A DNA stretch of 64,000 bases from the NCBI GenBank assembly GCA_034401795.1, contig CM067369.1, positions 190,543,159-190,607,158 on the forward strand, in the 5' to 3' direction. The translations under genes were made by a program, and so were the position numbers. Positions 33,891-44,685 of this stretch are shown piece by piece (the first letter of the stretch is position 1; every line of letters starts with the position of its first letter). Source of the stretch: Chaetoderma sp. LZ-2023a (Eukaryota; Mollusca; Caudofoveata; Chaetodermatida; Chaetodermatidae). A model generated the notes under the pieces. That model made no database searches and was not told where the DNA came from. It worked only from the letters and a program-made list of their open reading frames with translations.

Positions 33891-34293
33891 AATGGAGGAA
33901 TCCAGTTTCGGCTATGCCTCGCCTATCTCTATCTAAACTCCGCCCGCGCTTCGCCCAGGTTGTAATCGATCGTTCCCTGAACAATCTGACTATCAATTTC
34001 CAGAAAACTATACAGGTAAGCTGTTGAGTATTTTAAAACTAATTTGACTTAGTGTTGTTGTTGCTATGACAGCACCAGCACCCAGTCAAATTAGTTTCAA
34101 AATATTCAAACGCTTGTTTATTAAATAGTAAAGACATATAATTCGTACTGCAGAGCTTAGTCCGTTATCAATTAGGCGTTCGCGACGAACTTATCTATGC
34201 CATTCATGGTGCCGTTGATTATGACGTACACCTACACCTCATCTAGTTGATTGTGCCATCATATGATAGATAGATTTACTGGAAAGGTCCATT
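33891..34293 (+). mobile_element. Family A element with mismatched ends
   Basis: Left end AATGGAGGAATCCAG but right end CTGGAAAGGTCCATT, so it carries one end of each subtype. Palindrome about 34020-34113. Confidence 0.88.
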
Positions 34294-34502
34294 ACTGAAT
34301 GGTGGCCATTTCGAAGTACTGTCATATTGAAAATTGTTGCGGTCAGAACGTTTGTTCTGCATTTTTTCAGCAAGTATCTGTTGCAAAACGACCTGAACAT
34401 CTCATATAATTGACCTTATATATTATTTGTACTACTTCGAAGAGAATTATATCATGCTGGTAGTATTATTTGTCCCACGGTTTATCTCATATTCAAAGTG
34501 AC

Positions 34503-34618
34503 GTTACAGATAAGCTGTTGAATATGTTTAATAATGTGACAGAAATGTTGTGTTGCCATGGACAACAACAACACCCACACAAATTAACGTCAAAATAATT
34601 TGAAATATTTATTTAATT
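34503..34618. mobile_element. Family A core-only copy, diverged
   Basis: TAAGCTGTTGAATATG, TTGTGTTGCCATGG / CAACAACAACACCC and a weak closing arm. Confidence 0.55.
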
Positions 34619-35385
34619 GAATCAAACCAATCTCGATAATAGGGGTGGGGTTGGGGAATGGGGCGTCATAAAGCAACTGAAGTCTGTTTATTTCTGCCCG
34701 GTTAATATTTCTCGGCAAGAACAACGAGATTTTCTATTAACTCAGAAATATTTTATTTTATTGGTTAGTTAACACGACATAAGCTCACATGACTCATGAC
34801 TCCGCCAAATTTTGAAATATATATACATTTATAACAGTTTATGAAAAGTTGGATTAAAGTAATTTCAAGTTTGAAATAACGATGTTTTTGGTCATTATTT
34901 TTTCCGGCGCATTTGTCAGAATTCAGCATGTGATGCGTCACCTCGACGAAAACAGCGAAAAATGATTCGTTGAAACTGAGATCAACTTTGTTGGTCAATG
35001 TATCAAGATATTAGTTTATATGACAAATAGCATCCATTTCATAATTCATATCACTATTATCAACCTCGTCGAAAATTTTTGACTCAGTTGAAAATGGTGA
35101 CATGAAATGGGACCGGGTTTTAGATCCTGTTTGTATTCTTTTTACCTTGGTGCTTATCTGATGTCATCAAACTTTTTTAAATGTATAGTATCTAAAACTA
35201 TCTACGCATGATTTATTGGCGTTAGCTTATATAAGCAAGCAATAGCTGACACGTATATCTTCCAGATGCCGTGACGAGGAGAGTAGGTCCAGAGTTGGCA
35301 CTAGCTAGTCACTGTGTCTAAACGGCAATTTGTTCAGAAGGGAGGGAAAGTGGTTGGATAAGACATACCTATAAATGTTGTCTGA
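34619..35385. other. Non-coding stretch
   Basis: No supported gene or repeat. Confidence 0.5.
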
Positions 35386-35482
35386 GGTCGTGTTCTCACT
35401 AGATAATTAATAAGGAATAACGCCATATACGTGTGAAGTTATTCCTGAGTAGGTCTCTAGTGATAACATAGCACGGCCTTAG
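35386..35482. mobile_element. Family B element joined to family C
   Basis: GGTCGTGTTCTCACTAG at the left, CTCTAGTGATAACATAGCACGGCCTTA at the right; continues without a gap into family C. Confidence 0.8.
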
Positions 35483-35887
35483 GCTTCTTTCTCATTGCCT
35501 AATCCTGTTAAACTAGTTCGTGTACCATGTAGGTTAGCATATAGCCGATATAGCTGTTTGAATCAACACTGGTGGAAGTTAATCCTGGACTGCGCGGTAG
35601 CGACACCTGGCGGAGAGTGAGATAAAATGATGACCGTAGCGCTATCCGGGGGAAAGTGAGAGGAAACGGAGACGGTAACGCTATCTGGCAAATTTTGATG
35701 GTAGAGAGGTTGTGTTCACATAGAGAAGCAAAACGATATATCGTAAGGTAAACTGCCGATTTTATGAGATTAAATTTCTGAATTAAGTGACATATTTACT
35801 CCGGGATGAGAGGCAGTCCAATGAGAACGCTAGCTGACATACCTGTTATTTACCGAAATAGCGGCGGTATGAGAACGCGGCCTTAAG
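35483..35887 (+). mobile_element. Family C element, copy 1
   Basis: Starts GGCTTCTTTCTCATTGCC and ends TGAGAACGCGGCCTTAAG. Internal landmarks TCTGGCAAATTTTGA, GCGATATATCG-like and GATTAAATTTC are shared with 56013-56406. Confidence 0.85.
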
Positions 35888-36657
<770 letters not shown>

Positions 36658-36689
36658 TTAGCACCATCACTAAAGTCCAAACGCCCTTC

Positions 36690-36985
36690 ACTAAAGTGTA
36701 CGAATTGTATATATTTGATGAATTTACAATTTAATAAACATTCTGCTGAATATTTTGAAAATGACGTCATCTGACTGATCTGTAGTTTGGGTTCATCCAT
36801 TCCTGAAAATATTGACCCCGTTCCATGTTAACAATTTGAACCCTGAATTCTCGGAACTTCAGAACAATCTTTCATATAAGCTGTTGAATATTTTGCAACT
36901 AATTTGGCAAGAACCATAGGCAGCACCAGCTCCCAGACAAATTTTAATTCAAAATACTAAATATATAATTATTAAATTCTAAAAC
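36690..36985. mobile_element. Family A fragments
   Basis: GTGTACGAATTGTATATAT, TTAATAAACATTCTGCTGAATATTTTG and TGACGTCA (36762) form one half. A second, core-like copy follows at about 36876-36985 (TAAGCTGTTGAATATTTTGC, ATAGGCAGCACCAGCTCCC). Confidence 0.65.
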
Positions 36986-37118
36986 ACGTTAGCGTTTTTA
37001 CCTTTCACGTTCGAGGATTACGCTTCTTTTGAATTCGGCCATGATCTGGAATAATCCAATTATATAGGATATAATTGTCATAAGTTCAAGACTTTAGTTC
37101 ATATTATTATTTGCAACA

Positions 37119-37255
37119 AGTAATTATTATTATTATTATTATTATGATTATTATTATTATTATTATCATTATTATTATTATTATTATTATTCATTTATTC
37201 ATTTATTTAGTTATTTATTTAGTTATTTATTTAGTTATTTACTTTATTAATTAGT
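37119..37255 (+). repeat. (ATT)n / (TTAT)n tract
   Basis: ATT units pass into TTATTTAG units. Confidence 0.95.
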
Positions 37256-37608
37256 ATTTTTATTAAGACCAATCTAGTGAGGGACAGATAATACAAGAAA
37301 GACAGATACTGCTCTTATAATATCACTGAAAAAATACGTTACCACGATAAACAAACAATTCATTGAATTATTACATATCATTTCATTTCTAACTAGTGTT
37401 GTTTTACTTATGAGATGCATGCCATAGTGACGTCAACCGATGTATTAGTTTACTACATACTCCAGTAGCCAGATGCTGAAAAGAGCCTATTTTGAGTTTC
37501 CTGTTCCACCATTGGCAATACATTTTTCAACTCGGACCAAGACCCTAGACGCGTTCACACATTAAAAAATGCGTATTGCCACCGGTAACTCTGTCAATTA
37601 CATCTTAG

Positions 37609-37769
37609 GCCATTATCATACTTGAGAGCTAATCCGGAGTAACGCCATACTGCGAACGCAGCCGTAGGCCGTGTTCTCGCTAGAGTCTGAACCGGCGTAC
37701 TGCTATAGATAGGTATGGAGTTATTCCCGACTAAGGCCTCTTTCTCATTGCCTAATCCTGTTTAACTAT
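37609..37769. mobile_element. Family B pieces joined to a family C start
   Basis: A B half (GAGAGCTAATCCGGAGTAACGCC, 37627 on), a second B start (GGCCGTGTTCTCGCTAGAG, about 37677), then TAAGGCCTCTTTCTCATTGCCTAATCCTG at about 37734, the same B-C junction as at 35482 and 56012. Confidence 0.75.
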
Positions 37770-37917
37770 GGCAAAAAAAAATTCATTGTTAAATTTATAC
37801 AAATAGTCTTCTAAAATTAAAATATCTTGAAAATATTGACCATGCTTAAATGTTTAATTGATAGATCAAGTAGTATTTTGAGTGCTTTGAGGCGCTGTTG
37901 ACACAAGAGAGGTTAAA
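37770..37917 (-). mobile_element. Family D fragment
   Basis: Reverse of the D left module: TAGTCTTCTAAAATTAAAATATC, GAGGCGCTGTTGACACAAGAG and GTTAA end. Confidence 0.8.
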
Positions 37918-38373
37918 ATGGACGCTTGGTTTCAAAGTATAAATCTGCCCTATCTTACACAGACCTACGGTTAATATATCTTCGATATGATTATATAGCT
38001 GTGCGGTGGTGACTAAGGAAGGATGTGAAATATTATAGAGAACAGGAATAAGCAGGAGAATAATGGGAGTTCGTATAGGAGTGCCATAAAGGTGTAATAA
38101 CAATCCCGGCTTACGCGAGTGTATCGAACATCTAGCAGCACAAATTACACTATAGTTTTTCAATAGGAATAGGAAAACTACTCACACATGATCTTCTCGA
38201 CCTCCACGTGCTACGATGCGCTGAAGGGCATTTGTCCGGCAGCCTCATTTCGCTGTACTCTTGCAAGATTGTAGTGCAAGAAGCTGTTTCTGTGCACGTG
38301 GAAAACATATTCCGTTAATGGCATGGTCAGTACACATTCTAATGCTCTCGTCTAAATCTCTGATTGATAATTT
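37918..38373. other. Non-coding stretch
   Basis: No feature seen. Confidence 0.5.
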
Positions 38374-38801
38374 AGGAATCCAGTTTCTCAGTTAATCATA
38401 TGACGTAATAATCAACCACGTCACATGTAGACTGATATCATAATCAACTACGTCATGAATGGGGCGATTTAGTTGTCTTAAATGCTTAATAGTCCATCAA
38501 GGTGTACGAATTGTTGTCTTTGCTACTAAATAAACATCATGTTTCATATTTTAAAACTAATTTTACTGTGTGATAGGCACAGCGCCCAGTCAATTACTTT
38601 CTAAATATTCAACAGCCATGTTTATTAAATAGTACAGACATAGGCCTACAATTCGTACAACAATGCTTAATCCGTCATCAATTAAGAGTTCGTGACGGAC
38701 TTAACTAGATCATTCATGAGGTAATTGATTACGAAGTCATCCTATGCGTCACGTAGTTGATCATGACGTCATATGATTGACTGGGAAACTGGAATCCTTC
38801 A
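38374..38801. mobile_element. Family A derivative made of two right halves
   Basis: Both flanks of the core carry the right arm: at the left AGGAATCCAGTTTCTCAG, CATATGACGTAATAATCAACC and TTAATAGTCC; at the right their complements ending GAAACTGGAATCCTTCA. The left arm with the ATCGATCGAT block is absent, so the 428 bp form one long imperfect palindrome. Confidence 0.88.
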
Positions 38802-38835
38802 CTGATGACATTCTTATGTTAAAAATGATTCCTAT

Positions 38836-38882
38836 ATTAGCTAGAGATGGGCGGGGCATAGCTAAAAATGGAAAGGTCCATT
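38836..38882 (-). mobile_element. Family A left-end fragment
   Basis: TTAGCTAGAGATGGGCGGGG and AAAAATGGAAAGGTCCATT only. It follows the two-right-half element by 35 bp. Confidence 0.8.
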
Positions 38883-39068
38883 GAAAGAGGAATGTCTGCT
38901 AGTTCATACTAGAATAAGTCTTGAAGAGACTCTGGCCTGTGCTCTAATAGCAATATGTGAAACACGGTCCTTGTCAAGTGAGATGGGATATATCAGATTT
39001 TGTTCACATTTTCTCCTTGCGCATACTATCAAAGGTTAAAAATGTGTGTAGTTTTGTGTCTTCGTAAA

Positions 39069-39476
39069 ATTAAGGAATCCAGTTTCAGCTGTGCCCCGCC
39101 CATTTTAGCTAAGCTCCTGCCACACGTCGCCCGTGTTGGGATCGATCGATCCCTGAACTGTCTGCTGATCAATTTCCAGAAAAACATACAGATAAGCTGT
39201 TGGATATTTTGAAACTAATTTCACAGTGTCTTAATTTTTGCTGTCGATGGCTGCAACAGTACCCAGTCAAATTAGCTTCAAAATATTCAACAGCATGTTT
39301 ATTAAGTAGTAAAGGGACATACGATTCATATAACAACGCTCAGTCCGTCATCAATTAAGCGTTCTTGACGAAACTATCTACGTCATTCATGGCGTAATTG
39401 ATTATGACGTCATCATACACGTAACGTTGTTGATTATGACATCATATGATTGGATGAGAAACTGGAATCCTCCATT
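39069..39476 (+). mobile_element. Family A element, complete, GGAGGATTCC type
   Basis: Left TTAAGGAATCCAG, right CTGGAATCCTCCATT; GGGATCGATCGATCCC; palindrome about 39197-39293; TGACGTCA near 39404. Confidence 0.92.
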
Positions 39477-39699
39477 GTCACTTCGTTGTTCAGATGATCT
39501 TCAATCTCACTATTCGCGACTTCTCCTGACTTCAGATTTCAGAGGTGGGATTTCATCAGGTGAAAAAGGGTTGGCTGAACCTAAAATCTATGATAACATA
39601 TTTAAAACACCCGGTTCGCCATTTGCAATGCGAACCTAGCCTAGTTCTTTGTGTTTGCGTAATAGCATTTCCACTAGCAAACCATGTTGGATGTCTGCA

Positions 39700-40370
39700 A
39701 CAATACACTTCCTCTGTAGTTAGCAGTTTGCAACCATATGTGGACCGCAGACTGGGAGTAGCATATGATTCTCTCTAGAACAAGGCATTAATCTTCTCTA
39801 GTGCTAAATCAGAGGTCACCCGTGTATAGCTTCCCTTTGATCTGGAAACTAAAGGATGACCGTTTACGAACTGTTCATGAATTTTTGGGCTTGCACAATC
39901 AACTCTTTAAACCAGGACAGACAATAGGCGTCAAGTCTTAAATAACTGAACCGATCATATGAATAGAAATAAGGTAGTATTTTAGAACATACTTCTTCAT
40001 GGAGTTGTCGTTTCTCTGATCTTTCATAATTCGCATAATAAGCGCTGTTCAAAATAGATCGACATGATTGTCGTCAGTATCTATACTTGGTGTTTCTCTC
40101 TATATGTATAGGGCATCAGTTATGCAAGCCTCTATCGCATCTGCTATTGCATTGAGATAAAGCCCTGATACATTGTTGCCATATACTAGCTCGCTTTTGG
40201 CTTGGTCAATTGATTGGTAAAACCGGTCTTGCTACTACGCTCTATCAGTCTGTGCTTAATTCTATTTGTCTTGTAGCGACAGTCATCGATAAGCCGTTGT
40301 GGTAGAATAAATCGATATTGATCCAGAATATCAGTCAGTTTGTATGATCTTTGAACAGTATGCATCAATA
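39700..40370 (-). pseudogene. Family X fragment, N-terminal plus middle blocks
   Basis: On the minus strand: YKLTDILDQYRFIL then YKTNRIKHRL at 40186-40368; LVYGNNVSGLYLNAIADAI at about 40120-40190; ILPYFYSYDRFSYLR at 39864-40052; FVNGHPLVSRSKGSYTRVTS then DLALEKIN at about 39780-39845. The first pair resembles the N-terminal YxLxDLLxxY..LKxRL and LVYSS blocks. The second pair resembles the later PYFxAYDRxNYxRW and TDLALEQxxN blocks. The segment that should lie between them is deleted. Confidence 0.5.
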
Positions 40371-41317
40371 ACTAACAGGTGGAGTGAAAATGATGTTGAG
40401 TAAATGTCTATGTTAGCTTTAGTCGTTTGCCACAGACGCCCGAGATGATCAGCTGATGTGTAGGTTTACGTATATGATTGTGCTACTTTGTGCCTTCTTT
40501 TGCAATTATGTAAAGATTCCCTACGCCTAATAATAGAATTCCACCATGCCTGATGTTAGCTGTATTCTGGAGGGTCTGGCATGCTTGATGAGTTCCAATC
40601 TGTTTGAGTGTAAAAGGAATTTGGCTACAATAAAATAATATGTGCAGTTAAATATTAGAAGTAGGCAACAATTTCGAATGAAGCAAGTATATGAATCCAC
40701 GACTCGTCACACTCCTGAACTAACTTCCTGATTGAATTAGGCATTCACTAATCAACCTAATTAACACGTACCACCAATAATAGAGATAGAAGAAACTGTT
40801 TTGTGGTAAGCGACATTTTCAACAAAACACAATTCACCGCCATATTCAGAGAAAATATGCAAATTAATTATGTATTTTTAAATTAGCTATTTTAATTAGA
40901 TAAATATACTAATTGACATAATTACTATGAAACAATCTTACCTGTCTTAAACAACATGGCTAGGGAAATATGTATGTATTTTGCCTAATCTTAACAATGT
41001 CTAAATGTAGTTATGTTTGATAACATCGTCTGTTGAAATTGTACACTTTAATTGGTTCAGTATCTGATTAATTATATTTATGACTAATTAATGTGAGCTG
41101 CACATGGTAACAGACATTTTTCGAAGAAGCCATTGTATGTACTAAGCTGTTTTGGCATAAAATAATGTGTTACTGTAGGTGGACAATGAACACGATTTCT
41201 CAGCATTTGATTAGAGTTACCTGCTGTTGCATAACAGGGATAACACGGCAATGCTGGTTTTGAAATTATTTTTGTTATAAGTTTATGAATTTTAATGAAA
41301 TTATCGGAAATTTGACT
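40371..41317. other. AT-rich non-coding stretch
   Basis: No supported gene or repeat. Confidence 0.5.
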
Positions 41318-41629
41318 TAAAGGTGCATATTCACACCAGAATGCTTGAAAATTAAATTATCTAAATTGTATACTTTTTAGAGGCTTAAACCTTAGGCATA
41401 GATATAAAGAAGCGAAATAAATCTTTTTGAGTTGTGAAATTGAATTAGAGGCATTTGCCTCTAATTCAATTTCACAACTCAAAAATTATATTAATTTATA
41501 CGGAATGAAATCATCATATGTTAAGATGTATTTCGTTTCAATACATCTAGCCACATAAGTTAAGCCTCTAAACGTATTCAATTTTACCAATTTTATTTTT
41601 AAGCATTCTGGTGTGAATATGCACCTTTA
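41318..41629. mobile_element. Family E fold-back element, copy 1
   Basis: AAAGGTGCATATTCACACC and GGTGTGAATATGCACCTTT are exact inverted ends, continued by CAGAATGCTT. The centre is a hairpin (GAATTAGAGGCA / TGCCTCTAATTC, about 41441-41470). Confidence 0.92.
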
Positions 41630-41640
41630 GTGGTGATATG

Positions 41641-41988
41641 AAAGGTGCATTTTCACAGTAAAATTACTGAAAATAAAATTGTTCAAATTGTATACTTTTA
41701 GAGGCTTAAACTGTGGACCTAGATGTAATGAAATAAATCTTAAGACATGATGGTTTCACTACCTATAAATTAATATGATTTTTTAAGTTGTGAATTTGAA
41801 TTAGGGACTCGTGTCTGTATTTCACTTTTACAACTTTAAAATTTTTTATTAATTTATATGGAATGAAATCATTATATGTTAAGATTCATTTCGTTTCACT
41901 GCATCTTGAAACACAAATTAATCTTCTAAAAGTACAAAATTTTCACAATTTTATTTCGAAGCATTTTGGTGTGAAGATGCACCTTTAA
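41641..41988. mobile_element. Family E fold-back element, copy 2
   Basis: Starts AAAGGTGCATTTTCACAG, ends GTGTGAAGATGCACCTTTA, 11 bp after copy 1. More diverged in the central hairpin. Confidence 0.9.
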
Positions 41989-42098
41989 GCATGTGACACA
42001 ATAATGTGTTGCATATTCTTAATAACTCACGGTAGTGGAGTGCTACAAATGTGGCGAGAATACCACTTAACGCGTTAAAACTTATACCCAGAATATCA

Positions 42099-42520
42099 AT
42101 GGAGGATTTTAGTCTGCCCATCAATCATACAACGTCATAAGAAACTACGTGACGTGTATGATGACGTCATAATCAATTACGTAATGAATGTCGTAGCTAC
42201 GTTCGTCACGAACGCTTAATTGATGATGGACTTTAAGGGTTGTTGTACGAATTGTATGTCTTTATTACTATTAGTTTACTATTTAATACACATCATGTTG
42301 AATTTTTTGAAACTAATATGACTGGGCGCTGTTGTTGCTATAGGCGGCAATATCACCCATCCAAATTAGTTTTTAAATATTCAACAGTTTACGTGTATAA
42401 TTTTATGGAAATTGATAGGCAAGGAGTTCAGGAATCGAGCGATGCCAACACGGGCGAAGTGTGCCCGGTGGAGCTTAGCTAAAGATGAGCGGGGCATAGC
42501 TATAACTGGATTCCTTCATT
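42099..42520 (-). mobile_element. Family A element, complete
   Basis: AATGGAGGATTTTAG and CTGGATTCCTTCATT ends; TGACGTCA about 42161; ATCGAGCGATGCC replaces the usual ATCGATCGAT block. Confidence 0.9.
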
Positions 42521-42536
42521 TCAAGATAACTTGCCA

Positions 42537-42630
42537 GGAAAGCTGTTCAACATTTAAAGCCAAGTTGAATCAAACCTATTGTTGCCAGTAAAAGTAGCTT
42601 CAAAACATTCAACGGAACATTTATTACATT
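42537..42630. mobile_element. Family A core-only copy
   Basis: AAAGCTGTTCAACATTTAAAGCC and AGTAGCTTCAAAACATTCAACGG with the TTTATTACATTG tail. Confidence 0.55.
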
Positions 42631-43433
42631 GTAAATGATATGTTTCCGTATTTGGCATTTCGTGTTTAAAATGGTTAAAATTGCAAGAAGATTACCGGAA
42701 TCAATATGAACATTTCAGATAGCTATTACTGTATATGTATATAGGGTTTAAAAAACCTATCGATTTATGTTGCTCAAATTTTTTCATATACACCAGAGGC
42801 AGAACATTTAACCTTCTTTTGACAAGTCACTATGTTCTCAACATGATGATTGTCTAGCGGCGGGTGCCGTCTAAGTATGTGCTGCTCATAAAACAGTTCC
42901 TATCAAAGCTGTTGTTGTTGTTGTTATTGAGTGCAACAGTTTTGATTACTCTGTTGTTAATGAGCAGTTGTTATCTGCAATACAGGAAGCATATTTACAG
43001 AAAGTGATAATTCTACATTAAAAGTACCAAGCAAACGTAAACCGGTCGCGGAATGATTGGCAAATACTGCCACGTATAATTTTCATAGCATACACTACAG
43101 CAGCATCTCTAGGGGGCATTCTCCTGAGAACGCCATTAAATAATTTTCCCGATTATTACATATGAAGGGTTCAACGCTGGTCGCTGCACATTTAGAATAT
43201 AATTTTTATTGCAATTTTCGTCATGCTTATATCTCAATCATCCCAACATCCACACACACACCCCAATCCCCAATCCCCAATCGCGAAGTTACATGTTGGA
43301 CGATCTAATTGATTCACCATATAATTCGGTTCGTTTTTGCTATTTTGAAACGGAATACCCAAGCCACAGCCTGGCACAGAGGGAAACAGAAGTACAATAT
43401 TTTACTTGTCTAAATGGCGGTTAGGCCTACATT
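42631..43433. other. Non-coding stretch
   Basis: Short (GTT)n at about 42908-42926 and a CCCCAATCCC run at about 43260; nothing else. Confidence 0.5.
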
Positions 43434-43435
43434 TG

Positions 43436-43499
<64 letters not shown>
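43434..43499 (+). repeat. (ATT)n microsatellite
   Basis: About 22 ATT units. Confidence 0.95.
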
Positions 43500-43500
<1 letters not shown>

Positions 43501-43529
43501 GAATTTGGGAATTTGCGCTGAGCCTGTGC

Positions 43530-43835
43530 TGAATCGGTCATTCCAGTTACAAGCTTCCAAAAAATAGCCCCCTCCATGCATGCAAATTGTCGTCCCGTAA
43601 GACCATTGCAGATACCGTTTTCTGAGGCACATGCCCATTACACGCAAAGAGGAGACCACTTCCGAAAGCCCTCCCCTGGAATGACCGGTTCGGTTACCTT
43701 ACCGGTCATTCCAGTTACAAGATTCCAAAAAATAGCCCCCTCCATGCATGCAAATCGTCGTTCCGTAAGAGCATTACAGATAACGTTTTCTCAGGCACAT
43801 GACCATTGTAGGGTTGGGTTTCCACAAGAGAGACC
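43530..43835 (+). mobile_element. Family D-related direct duplication
   Basis: CGGTCATTCCAGTTACAAG..AAAATAGCCCCCTCCATGCATGC runs at 43537-43637 and again at 43705-43807. Between them TGGAATGACCGGTTCGG / CCGGTCATTCCA forms the D-type palindromic core. Confidence 0.75.
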
Positions 43836-43869
43836 ATGACCTCGCTTCCACTAACCGATTTCGCACCCG

Positions 43870-44685
43870 ATTGGTTGGCAATTGTTGTCTCATATCCAAC
43901 AATGAACTAGCGAATTTGCCAGGATGGATGGTCTTCCCTTAGATCTGTTATATTTCCGCCCATATCACTTTTTTCGTTCGTCGATGATAGACGTGTTTTA
44001 GTTCAGTTTAATTTGCGTCCATTATTGCGTTTGCGACAAAATTATATTGCTTAAGTGAGACTAGAGTTTAAAGAACAGTGTGAGTTGATAATTCTTTTCT
44101 TTAAACTATTTTTAATGTTTTCCGTAGGAGGTTCGTTCGCGTGCATCAAGCACTAGCTTTTCCGTCAGTAAAATCGGTGCTCTTGTCAGCCATTAGGGTT
44201 GTCTTGTTCGTTTTCATTTGGCGCCAATTTTCGAAAACAAATCTTTTTATTTTTTCGTTTATTTGCTGTGCTCCCCGAGTCGTAACTATAAGGAATTGTT
44301 ATTAAATTATTTTAATAATTTTCGTAATTTTAAACTTGTTTAAACCTTTTTGACAAGTTTTCTTTTGGATGTTCGTTTGCGTGCGGCAAAACACTAGATT
44401 TTTCGCCACTCAAACAGCTGCATTTTTAGGCCATTAGTGCTAGCCTTGATCGTTTTCGACACCAATTTTCGAAAAAACAGCACTTGTATACTGGTAAAGT
44501 TTACTTAACATTACTAGGCCTATTCTACCTCCTCTCTCTCTACACTTCCATCTTTCACAGCCTACTCTACTCATCTCCTTCACACACTAATCCTACTGCA
44601 TTCTTTCCTATCTCTCACACTGTACCTGCTAAATCTGCCTAATGCACACTTCCTTCTAAACTACTCACAACGTAGGGTAAGCAAC
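43870..44685 (+). promoter_or_regulatory. Probable 5' UTR/promoter region of the I-group LINE
   Basis: Two diverged units of about 235 bp (landmarks GTTCGTTCGCGTGC at about 44132 and GTTCGTTTGCGTGC at about 44369, each followed by CACTAG, GCCATTAG and CAATTTTCGAAAA) precede the ORF1 start. A pyrimidine-rich leader (44526-44640) runs into ATG 44686. Internal 5' UTR promoters are usual in LINEs; the role here is inferred. Confidence 0.5.
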
